Origin: Anaerocolumna sp. AGMB13025
GTDB taxonomy: Bacteria > Bacillota > Clostridia > Lachnospirales > Lachnospiraceae
Assembly: GCF_029689925.1 (NCBI RefSeq)
Contig: NZ_CP121445.1
Location: 1,419,001 to 1,483,000 of the forward strand
Length of the DNA stretch: 64,000 bases
Direction: 5' to 3'
Position 1 is the stretch's first letter, and each line of letters begins with the position of its first letter. The translations under genes were made by a program, and so were the position numbers. Shown piece after piece: positions 27,185 through 35,249 of this stretch. Below the pieces are notes generated by a model. The model made no database searches and had not been told where the DNA came from. It was given only the letters and a program-made list of their open reading frames with translations.

Positions 27185-28138
27185 TTGCTTAACAGTAATA
27201 AAGCTAATGTATCAATTCAGAAAAAAGGAAGCTTTATAAAATATTTTCAGGCTCACTGGCAATTATATTTTATGATAGCACTGCCTTTAATTGTATTACT
27301 GCTATTTGCTTATGGTCCCATGTATGGTGTTATACTTGCTTTTAAGAATTATAAGGTAAGTCTTGGAATATGGGATAGCCCATGGGCTGATAATTATGGT
27401 TTTAATAATTTTATTAGATTCTTTAAAAACTATAACTTTAAAGAATGTCTTCGAAATACACTGGTTGTTTCCATTTATTCTATGGTGGTGAGCATACCTT
27501 GTTCCATATTCTTAGCAATTTCCTTAAATTACGCTAAGAATGTTGTGTTTAAAAAAGCTGTCCAGTTGATTACCTATTGTCCATATTTTATATCTACCAT
27601 CGTATTCGTAGGAATTATTAATATACTCATGGACAACAGAACCGGTGTAATCGGCAGTGTGCTTTATAATCACTTCGGAATTAATGTACTTGGCAGTGCT
27701 AGCCTGTTTCCATCCCTGTATGTATGGAGCGGTGTCTGGCAGGGAATCGGTTTTAGCGCTATTATATATATTGCTGCCCTGGCTGGAGTTGACATGGAAC
27801 AGCATGAAGCGGCCATTATTGATGGTGCTACTCTTTTACAGAGAATACGTTACGTAGATATACCGGCAATTATTCCTACAGTGGTTATTATGATGATTTT
27901 AAATATGGGAAGTCTTTTAAATGTAGGTTATGAGAAAGTTCTTGCTATGCAGAACCAGAATAACCTGATTACCTCTGAGATTATTACGACTTATTCCTAT
28001 AAAGTATCATTGGTTTCCACATTTCCGGATTATCCGTATTCTACCGCAATCGGATTATTCCAGTCACTGGTTGGATTAATTCTGATACTTACTGCTAATA
28101 AAATTGCAAATAAAGTATCGGGAAATGGTTTTATGTAA
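27185..28138 (+). CDS. Importer B permease (LplB type)
   Basis: 317-aa permease with YFMIALPLIVLLLFAYGPMYGVILAFKNY at the first helix, typical of LplB, and the EAA loop QHEAAIIDGATLLQRIRYVDIPAIIP. The start is uncertain. GTG 27176 lies inside the ribosome-site region (GGAAGAGGTG), while TTG 27185 is 6 bp from GAGGTG and preferred. It is the first gene of importer B. The order permease, permease, binding protein differs from the other three importers. These LplABC-type systems normally borrow an ATPase. Confidence 0.92.
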   Translation: MLNSNKANVSIQKKGSFIKYFQAHWQLYFMIALPLIVLLLFAYGPMYGVILAFKNYKVSLGIWDSPWADNYGFNNFIRFFKNYNFKECLRNTLVVSIYSMVVSIPCSIFLAISLNYAKNVVFKKAVQLITYCPYFISTIVFVGIINILMDNRTGVIGSVLYNHFGINVLGSASLFPSLYVWSGVWQGIGFSAIIYIAALAGVDMEQHEAAIIDGATLLQRIRYVDIPAIIPTVVIMMILNMGSLLNVGYEKVLAMQNQNNLITSEIITTYSYKVSLVSTFPDYPYSTAIGLFQSLVGLILILTANKIANKVSGNGFM

Positions 28139-28283
28139 ACAAAACTAGCATGCGCCATTTTCCGGCTGCATCAAAAGTTGAAAGAAAATATGAAACACAG
28201 AAAGGATGCCATACAAGAATTCATTCAGCTTGTTATATTGGCAGTGCCGTAAGTAGGATTTGCGGTATGCAAAGGGGAAAATT

Positions 28284-29174
28284 ATGAAGAGTAGAAGAAT
28301 AACACAGGATAAAGTTGTTTATTTTATCAATTATATATTGCTCACTCTGCTGTTAATTGTAGTGTTATATCCTATTATCTATATTATTAGCTGCTCCTTC
28401 AGCAGCGGTGATGCGCTGACGTCCGGAAAGGTTAAACTTTTTCCGGTAGGATTTACCTTAGACAGCTACAAAACAGTATTTAAATATAAATCAATTTGGA
28501 CCGGTTTTCAAAATTCAGTAGTTTATACGGTCTGTGGCGCTTTAATCAGTATCGTCCTGACCCTGTTTGCAGCGTATCCTTTATCCAGGGATGATTTTAG
28601 GGGAAGAAAAATATTTACCGGGATTTTCTTATTTACTATGATGTTTTCCGGCGGTTTAATACCTACCTTCTTATTAATAAAGAATCTGAAGTTGATTAAT
28701 ACCATGTGGGCAATCGTCCTGCCCGGTGCAGTCAGTGCCTATAATGTAATCGTAGCAAGAACATTTTTTAATCAGACTATTCCAAAAGAATTACTGGAAG
28801 CCTCAAAGATGGATGGCTGTACCGATTTTAAATTCTTTTCCAAAATAGTAATACCACTGTCCAAACCAATCATAGCAGTGCTTAGTCTTTGGGTAACGGT
28901 TTCCTTATGGAATTCTTATTTTAACCCTATGATTTATATTAATTCCGTGGATAAATACCCATTACAGTTGGTACTCAGAAAAATTCTTCTGATGTCCCAG
29001 GTGGACTTATCCTCTGCTAATGTGGACCCGATTATGGTGGCAAAGAACCGTTATTTAAGCGAAATGTTAAAGTATGGAACAATTATAATCAGCAGTCTTC
29101 CCTTAATGATTGTATACCCATTTGTACAAAAATACTTTGTAAAGGGCGTTATGATTGGTTCTGTTAAAGGTTGA
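28284..29174 (+). CDS. Importer B permease (LplC/YtcP type)
   Basis: 296-aa permease with EAA loop LLEASKMDGCTDFKFFSKIVIPLSKP and the C-terminal KYFVKGVMIGSVKG typical of LplC. AGGGG lies 6 bp before ATG 28284, so this start is preferred over an ATG at 28260. A 145-bp gap separates it from LplB, and the binding-protein gene begins 46 bp after it. Confidence 0.93.
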   Translation: MKSRRITQDKVVYFINYILLTLLLIVVLYPIIYIISCSFSSGDALTSGKVKLFPVGFTLDSYKTVFKYKSIWTGFQNSVVYTVCGALISIVLTLFAAYPLSRDDFRGRKIFTGIFLFTMMFSGGLIPTFLLIKNLKLINTMWAIVLPGAVSAYNVIVARTFFNQTIPKELLEASKMDGCTDFKFFSKIVIPLSKPIIAVLSLWVTVSLWNSYFNPMIYINSVDKYPLQLVLRKILLMSQVDLSSANVDPIMVAKNRYLSEMLKYGTIIISSLPLMIVYPFVQKYFVKGVMIGSVKG

Positions 29175-29220
29175 GTATGAACCTTTTTAGGTTTATATAT
29201 AAATAATAGGAGGAAATATT

Positions 29221-31002
29221 ATGAAAAAGAGAAGGTTTTCTAACAAACGCATGATATCACTATTAGTTATAATGGCTATGGTAGTATCATTATTGGGAGG
29301 TTGTGGTAAATCAGACACGAAAACTTCCGAACCCAAAACAGATGATGCGAAATCAACGTCTTCAGAAGATCCGTTTAATTTCAAATCTGTGAAAGATGTA
29401 ACTTTTCCACTAAAGCAAAAGCTTGATTTAACTGTCTTTGTATACGCTACTGCTACCGGTGGCGGTACTTACCAGGACAATTATGTAACTGACTGGATTG
29501 AGGAAAAAACAAATATCCATTTAAATTATGTATATGATTTAGATGGTGATGATGCAAAAACCAAATTAAACCTGGTTATGACAGATGCCTCCAGCCTGCC
29601 GGATATCTTTTTAGCTACCAACTGGACAAAATCAGAAGTACAGTCTTATGGACAGCAGGGACTGATTCTGCCCCTTAACGATTATTTAAAAGATGCACCA
29701 AACTGGAATGCCAATAATGAAAAGAGTCCTACCAGAAAAGCAGATATAACCATGACTGACGGGAATATCTATACATATGGTGATGAGAATGAATGTTTCC
29801 ATTGTATGTTCCAGAACAGAATGTGGATTTATATGCCATGGGTAGAAAAACTTAATGGCGGTAAAGTTCCTCAGACTACCGATGAATTATATGAATACAT
29901 GAAAAAAGTGAAAACACAGGATCCCAATGGAAATGGTATTGCAGATGAAGTACCTATGACCGGTTATATCGGCGGCTGGGCAACAGATCCTACTGTTTGG
30001 ATGATTAACTCTTTTGTACAGTGTAATAATCCATTAAGCAATACGAATCCAACCGTAGCGGCCGGACTGGTTGTTAATGATGGTAAGATTGAGTACTCTG
30101 TAATGAAGGATCAGTATAAAGAGGCACTAAAATATATGAATAAACTTTATAAAGAAGGTTTACTGGATAATCAGACCTTTACTCAGGATAATACCCAGTT
30201 TAATTCAGTTTTAAGCAGTGATAATGGTCACCTGGTAGGCTTGTATGCCGGCGGTGGTATTACTGCTGATGGAGATAATTTCTGGGCTAAAAAACCTGGT
30301 GACTGGCAGAACTGGCAATGCCTTGAACCAGTTGCAGGTCCAGAGGGCGTAAGACTGGCGGCCAGAGGTATTACCACTTACTTTGGTTCTTCCATAGGAA
30401 GTATATCAGCAAACTGCAAATACCCTGTAATAGCAGCTGCATTATTTGACTTCCTGGCCTCAGAAGAAGCTACGAATGTACAGGCTTATGGACCGGAAGG
30501 CTTTGGCTGGGACTGGACAACAGAGGGAACTTCTCTGGGAGATGGTACTCCGAAATATGAGACACATACAATTCCGGACGATTTTGACTGGGTTGGCAAC
30601 GGATTCCCTAAAAATTATGCTAACAAAGCTTACACTTCCGATGCTATGTTTAGGTCCAGTACCGTTGATTTCCGTTCTGCCTTAAAGGTTGAAAATCCCG
30701 AAGTCGATGTAGAATATGTATTCCAAAAAGCAGCTGAAAAATATGAAAAATATTCCCCAGATGTTAACTCTTTAATTCCAAACCTTGCTTTTGAAGGGGA
30801 AGACAGCCAGGCCATATCTGAATATACCCTGACCATCGGTGGTTTTGTAAACCAGGCTACTGTTCAGTTTATTACCGGCAACATGGATATTGACAAAGAT
30901 TGGAATAACTATATCAGTAAATTAAAGGATATGGGAGTAGAGGACTATATTGCCCGTTATCAGAAATGCTATGATGCATATATGAAGGCAGCTGGTAAGT
31001 AA
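29221..31002 (+). CDS. Importer B binding lipoprotein (LplA type)
   Basis: 593 aa, longer than the CUT1 binding proteins of the other importers, as expected for the LplA class. Signal peptide and lipobox (VVSLLGGC) are clear, followed by an acidic Ser/Thr linker. FPLKQKLDLTVFVYA...DNYVTDWIEEKTNIHLNY and DASSLPDIFLA match this family. AGGAGG precedes ATG 29221. LplA-type proteins bind oligosaccharides of plant polymers (for example YtcQ, YesO neighbours). Importer B is followed by GH43, GH95, GH2 and GH36-like genes, suggesting a decorated galactose/fucose/arabinose-bearing ligand. A long-arm hairpin begins 39-45 bp after the stop. Confidence 0.92.
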   Translation: MKKRRFSNKRMISLLVIMAMVVSLLGGCGKSDTKTSEPKTDDAKSTSSEDPFNFKSVKDVTFPLKQKLDLTVFVYATATGGGTYQDNYVTDWIEEKTNIHLNYVYDLDGDDAKTKLNLVMTDASSLPDIFLATNWTKSEVQSYGQQGLILPLNDYLKDAPNWNANNEKSPTRKADITMTDGNIYTYGDENECFHCMFQNRMWIYMPWVEKLNGGKVPQTTDELYEYMKKVKTQDPNGNGIADEVPMTGYIGGWATDPTVWMINSFVQCNNPLSNTNPTVAAGLVVNDGKIEYSVMKDQYKEALKYMNKLYKEGLLDNQTFTQDNTQFNSVLSSDNGHLVGLYAGGGITADGDNFWAKKPGDWQNWQCLEPVAGPEGVRLAARGITTYFGSSIGSISANCKYPVIAAALFDFLASEEATNVQAYGPEGFGWDWTTEGTSLGDGTPKYETHTIPDDFDWVGNGFPKNYANKAYTSDAMFRSSTVDFRSALKVENPEVDVEYVFQKAAEKYEKYSPDVNSLIPNLAFEGEDSQAISEYTLTIGGFVNQATVQFITGNMDIDKDWNNYISKLKDMGVEDYIARYQKCYDAYMKAAGK

Positions 31003-31040
31003 TAAAGGCTAAATAGTCATAAGAATATTGCTAAAAAGTG

Positions 31041-31159
31041 GGTGCTGCTGCAAAATTGTAAGGTTACAAAACCCAAGCGTAGTGTATGGATTATATTTTG
31101 CATAATTATCCGTATTCTTTACAGGGGAATTTCCTTATAGTTTTGCAGCGGTTCCTTTT
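31041..31159 (+). terminator. Hairpin with long arms after importer B
   Basis: GCTGCAAAATTGTAAGG (31047-31063) pairs with CCTTATAGTTTTGCAGC (31133-31149), two mismatches over 17 bp. A T-run follows at 31155-31159. It likely terminates the importer B transcript. Its stem belongs to the GGCTGYYGCAAAAT family. Confidence 0.65.
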
Positions 31160-31188
31160 TATATTATGCATTATTTATGCCATGCTTC

Positions 31189-31315
31189 ATTAGTACTTCA
31201 TTCAGATTCAGAATTGAATTCATAAAAATTTTCAGTCGAAGAATACTAGCTTATGAAAATAGCATAATCAATGTTTTCTAAGGTACTTTCAATGCTGATT
31301 TATCAGGTATACCAG
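31189..31315. repeat. Palindromic element, family A, degenerate copy
   Basis: The right half (GCATAATCAATGTTTTCTA, then GCTGATTTATCAGGTAT) aligns with the right half of the copy at 1839-1926. The left half is poorly preserved (AGTACTTCATTCAGATTCAG). Borders are approximate. With the preceding hairpin it accounts for much of the 458-bp gap before the GH43 gene; the remainder is AT-rich and shows nothing specific. Confidence 0.45.
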
Positions 31316-31460
31316 TGCAGGAACCGGGAAGTTTGAATTAATTATTAATATAGTTCATATAAGCCTTAGTATTCATCATTGAATCATAAAATCCTGTATT
31401 CTATAATTAATCATTCATCAATATTCAGAAAAAAATCACATAAAAATGGAGGAATTATTT

Positions 31461-32876
31461 ATGAAAAAACAGGCCTTTAATCCATATCTTCCGTCCTGGG
31501 AATATATACCTGACGGGGAACCTTACGTATTCGGAGACCGTATTTATGTATATGGCTCTCATGACCGTTTCAGGGGCAATGCTTATTGTTTAAATGATTA
31601 TGTATGCTGGTCGGCTCCGGTAGATGACCTGGGGGACTGGAGATATGAAGGGGTAATTTATCCAAAGGTATCCGATCCCCTTAATAAGGACGGCAGCATG
31701 TGCTTGTATGCTCCGGATGTAACCCTTGGACCGGACGGACGGTATTATCTTTATTATGTATTGGATAAAGTAAGTATTGTGTCCGTTGCGGTATGTGACG
31801 AACCTGCTGGGAGATATGAATTTTATGGATATGTACATTATGCAGATGGAACCCGTTTAGGAGAAAGAAAGGGAGACGAACCCCAGTTTGATCCGGGAGT
31901 CTTAACCGAAGGCGAAAGAACTTATTTATATACTGGTTTCTGCGGCGTAGGGGATAAGTCAAGAAGCGGTCCCATGGCTACGGTATTAGGACCGGATATG
32001 CTTACCATTATAGAAGAACCGGTATTTATTGCCCCAAGCGAGCCCTTTAGTGAAGGCAGTTCCTTTATTGAACATGAATTTTTTGAAGCGCCGTCTATGC
32101 GAAAAAGGGGTGATACTTATTATTTTATTTATTCCTCTATTGTGATGCATGAATTATGTTATGCAACCAGCAAATCGCCTACCAAGGATTTTGTATACGG
32201 CGGAGTAGTAAGCAGTAACTGTGATATGCACATCCATTCCTATAAACCAGCCAGAAAACCTATGTTTTACGGGTCTAATAACCATGGTAGTATCGTTGAA
32301 ATTAAAGGTCAATGGTATATATTTTACCACCGGCATACGGATGGCACCAACTTCAGCCGTCAAGGCTGTGCAGAACCCATTCAGTTTTTAGAAGACGGAT
32401 CAATCATACAGCCGGAGATGACCTCCTGCGGACTAAATGGGGGACCTTTACTGGGTAAGGGGGAATATCCAGCTTATTTAGCCTGCAACCTCTTTTGCAG
32501 AGACGAAGAAATCTATACCCCACTTGGAGGCATGTGGATGGACAGCCGGTTCCCTAAAATAACTCAGGACGGCAGAGATGGGGATGAAGAAACAGGTTAT
32601 ATCCAGAATATGCGTGATATGGCATCTGCCGGTTTTAAATATTTTGATTGTAAAGGAGTGAAACAAGTTGCAATTAAAGTACGAGGCTATTGCAGAGGTG
32701 AATTTGAGATAAAAACCTCCTGGGATGGGAAGTCACTTGGAAGTATCCCAGTTGGGTTTAGCAATATATGGAAAGAATATAAGGGAGATATTGCTATTCC
32801 CGACGGTGTACAGGCAATTTATATTACTTACCGTGGAGAAGGCAGTGCAGCTTTACAATCGTTTACTTTAATTTAG
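31461..32876 (+). CDS. GH43 arabinofuranosidase/xylosidase with C-terminal beta domain
   Basis: 471 aa. The GH43 propeller shows WEYIPDGEPYVFGDRIYVYGSHD (candidate base Asp), LYAPDVTLGPDGRYYLYY, and EFFEAPSMRKR (candidate acid Glu). After about residue 340 a beta-sandwich, CBM6-like domain is suggested by FDCKGVKQVAIKVRGYCRGEFEIK and a C-terminal YITYRGEGSAALQSF. GGAGGA before ATG 31461 favours this start over ATG 31446. No signal peptide. It is followed 15 bp later by GH95 and heads a four-enzyme run. Likely removes arabinose or terminal xylose from imported oligosaccharides. Confidence 0.88.
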   Translation: MKKQAFNPYLPSWEYIPDGEPYVFGDRIYVYGSHDRFRGNAYCLNDYVCWSAPVDDLGDWRYEGVIYPKVSDPLNKDGSMCLYAPDVTLGPDGRYYLYYVLDKVSIVSVAVCDEPAGRYEFYGYVHYADGTRLGERKGDEPQFDPGVLTEGERTYLYTGFCGVGDKSRSGPMATVLGPDMLTIIEEPVFIAPSEPFSEGSSFIEHEFFEAPSMRKRGDTYYFIYSSIVMHELCYATSKSPTKDFVYGGVVSSNCDMHIHSYKPARKPMFYGSNNHGSIVEIKGQWYIFYHRHTDGTNFSRQGCAEPIQFLEDGSIIQPEMTSCGLNGGPLLGKGEYPAYLACNLFCRDEEIYTPLGGMWMDSRFPKITQDGRDGDEETGYIQNMRDMASAGFKYFDCKGVKQVAIKVRGYCRGEFEIKTSWDGKSLGSIPVGFSNIWKEYKGDIAIPDGVQAIYITYRGEGSAALQSFTLI

Positions 32877-32891
32877 TCTGGAGGATTCCTT

Positions 32892-35198
32892 ATGGAGACG
32901 AATCGATTACTATATGACAGACCGGTGCCTTATCAAAGATTCAGACCGGACAGTGAAGAAATATGGAATGAAGCAACACCAATTGGTAACGGAAATCTGG
33001 GAGCTATGGTTTTTGGTGGTGTACAAAGAGACAAATTACAATTGAATGAGGATACCATCTGGTATGGTAACGGGGGGAGAAACCGTGTAAACACAGAAGC
33101 CAAGGACAATTACCAAAAGATCCGGGAGTTACTTTTAGACGGAATGGTTTCAAAGGCTCAGGAACTGGCAGAGGATACGCTGATGCCGGTACCTGACCAG
33201 CAGAGAAATTATAGTACTGCCGGTGAAATCTTCTTTGATTTCCATGAGGAAAAAGAGGAGTATAAGAATTATAAAAGATATCTGGACTTGAATCAGGCCC
33301 TTGTAACAATGGAATATGAAATTGAAGCCAGGAAGTATCAAAGAGAGTATTTTGCAAGTGCTGTCCATCAGGTAATCGCTCTCCACCAGGAGAGCAAAGG
33401 AGAAGAAAAGGTAAATGGCTGTCTGACCTTAACCTTTTTCCGCAGTAATGTAGAAAAAATCGAAAAACTATCCGACCATATCATAGCTATGACCGTAAAG
33501 GAGGGGGCAGAGGGCTGTCGCTACCTTGTTATGGCTGCAATTAAGGAGGAAGGCGGAACGGTGGAGATCCACAGAGATCAGATCCGTGTGAAAGACGCAG
33601 ATTCCTTTACGGTTTATCTATCCATCCGAAGTGATTTCTATCAGGAAGACCCGGTCCTCTGGTGCAGGAATAAGCTTGAAGCGGTACTTAAGCTGCCTTA
33701 TGATGAGGTGAAATCAAAACATATAAAAGAATATAAAAGTTATTATGACCGTGTTCAATTCTCCTTAGGTAAGTCTTCTACGGATGAAAGGACGATTCCT
33801 GAAAGACTAAAAGCGATGGCACAGGGAGAAGAGGATTTGGGACTGATAGCAGCTTATTATCAGTTCGGCAGATATTTATTGATCTCAAGCAGCAGACCCG
33901 GATCACAGCCAGCGAATCTGCAAGGTATCTGGAACCGGAATGAGCATCCGGCCTGGGGTAGTAAATATACCATTAATATTAATACGGAGATGAATTACTG
34001 GCCTGCAGAAAGCTGTAATCTGTCAGAATGCCATCTGCCCCTGTTTGAATTGGTCCGCAGAATGCTTCCCTTTGGTCAAAAGGTTGCAAAGGATATGTAC
34101 GGTCTATCTGGATTTGTTGCCCATCATAATACAGATTTATTCGGAGACTGCGCTCCCCAGGATACGGTAATGCCATCTACTCTCTGGCCTATGGGGGCAG
34201 CCTGGCTTTGCACCCATATCTGGAACCACTATGAATATACCCTGGATCTTAAGTTTTTAAAAGAAAATATGGATCTCATAAAGGAAGCCAGTTTATTCCT
34301 GGCAGATTATCTCTTTGAAAACCATCTGGGAAAACTGGTAACAGGACCGTCTATATCACCGGAAAATACCTACCTTCATCAAAGTGGACAAGAGGGACAG
34401 CTTTGCATTGGACCTTCTATGGATACGGAGATTACCAGAGATTTATTCCAGGCTTGTATCAGGGGGGCAAAACTTACCGGTTGTGAGGATGCTTTAACAG
34501 AGAAGCTAAAAACAATGTTACCTCGTCTACCGGAGCTTTCCGTCGGAAAGTACGGTCAGTTAATGGAATGGGCGGAGGATTATGAGGAACTAGAACCGGG
34601 TCACCGTCATATTTCCCATCTATATGCCTTATATCCGTCAGAGCAGATTACTTATGAGAAAACTCCGGAATTAATGGAGGCAGCAAGAGTAACCTTAGAA
34701 AGACGTCTTAAAAACGGAGGCGGGCATACCGGCTGGTCAAGAGCCTGGATTATTACTATGTGGGCCAGACTCAGGGACGGTGATAAAGCAGGAGAAAATA
34801 TCAGGGATCTGCTGACAAAATCCACCTATCCTAATCTATTTGACTGTCATCCTCCGTTTCAGATTGACGGTAATTTTGGAGGAACGGCAGGAATTGCAGA
34901 AATGCTGTTACAATGTATTAACGGTGAACTTACCTTTCTGCCTGCCTTGCCAAAAACCTGGGACTGTGGGCAGATAAACGGACTAAAGGCGAAAGGCGCT
35001 CTTAGGGTTTCCTTGGAATGGAAGGACGGAAAGGTTATTACCGGCAGTATTCTTGCCGAAAAAGGCGGAACGTGCTGTCTAGTACTGCCAGAAGGAATTA
35101 CCAGGGTAGTTTCAGAGCAAAAGGTAACCATTACTTACGATGGAACGAAAGTATTCTGTGACGGAAATGGTGTTTATGAAATTCAACTAATGCAATAG
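32892..35198 (+). CDS. GH95 alpha-L-fucosidase/alpha-L-galactosidase
   Basis: 768 aa, family 95, an inverting alpha/alpha-barrel enzyme. Seen are IGNGNLGAMVFGGV, NEDTIWYGNGG, PANLQGIWN, NINTEMNYWPAE (N362/N364), SPENTY (acid Glu about E491) and FQIDGNFGG (Asp about D659). These match the Bifidobacterium AfcA catalytic set of Glu, two Asn and Asp. GH95 contains alpha-1,2-L-fucosidases and alpha-L-galactosidases, so the substrate may be fucosylated xyloglucan or the L-galactose cap of heteroxylan. GGAGG precedes ATG 32892. No signal peptide, hence cytoplasmic. Confidence 0.92.
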   Translation: METNRLLYDRPVPYQRFRPDSEEIWNEATPIGNGNLGAMVFGGVQRDKLQLNEDTIWYGNGGRNRVNTEAKDNYQKIRELLLDGMVSKAQELAEDTLMPVPDQQRNYSTAGEIFFDFHEEKEEYKNYKRYLDLNQALVTMEYEIEARKYQREYFASAVHQVIALHQESKGEEKVNGCLTLTFFRSNVEKIEKLSDHIIAMTVKEGAEGCRYLVMAAIKEEGGTVEIHRDQIRVKDADSFTVYLSIRSDFYQEDPVLWCRNKLEAVLKLPYDEVKSKHIKEYKSYYDRVQFSLGKSSTDERTIPERLKAMAQGEEDLGLIAAYYQFGRYLLISSSRPGSQPANLQGIWNRNEHPAWGSKYTININTEMNYWPAESCNLSECHLPLFELVRRMLPFGQKVAKDMYGLSGFVAHHNTDLFGDCAPQDTVMPSTLWPMGAAWLCTHIWNHYEYTLDLKFLKENMDLIKEASLFLADYLFENHLGKLVTGPSISPENTYLHQSGQEGQLCIGPSMDTEITRDLFQACIRGAKLTGCEDALTEKLKTMLPRLPELSVGKYGQLMEWAEDYEELEPGHRHISHLYALYPSEQITYEKTPELMEAARVTLERRLKNGGGHTGWSRAWIITMWARLRDGDKAGENIRDLLTKSTYPNLFDCHPPFQIDGNFGGTAGIAEMLLQCINGELTFLPALPKTWDCGQINGLKAKGALRVSLEWKDGKVITGSILAEKGGTCCLVLPEGITRVVSEQKVTITYDGTKVFCDGNGVYEIQLMQ

Positions 35199-35249
35199 GT
35201 TAACTTCCAGTTAATTAGTAAAAGGACAACTCAGGAGATAAGAAACGAA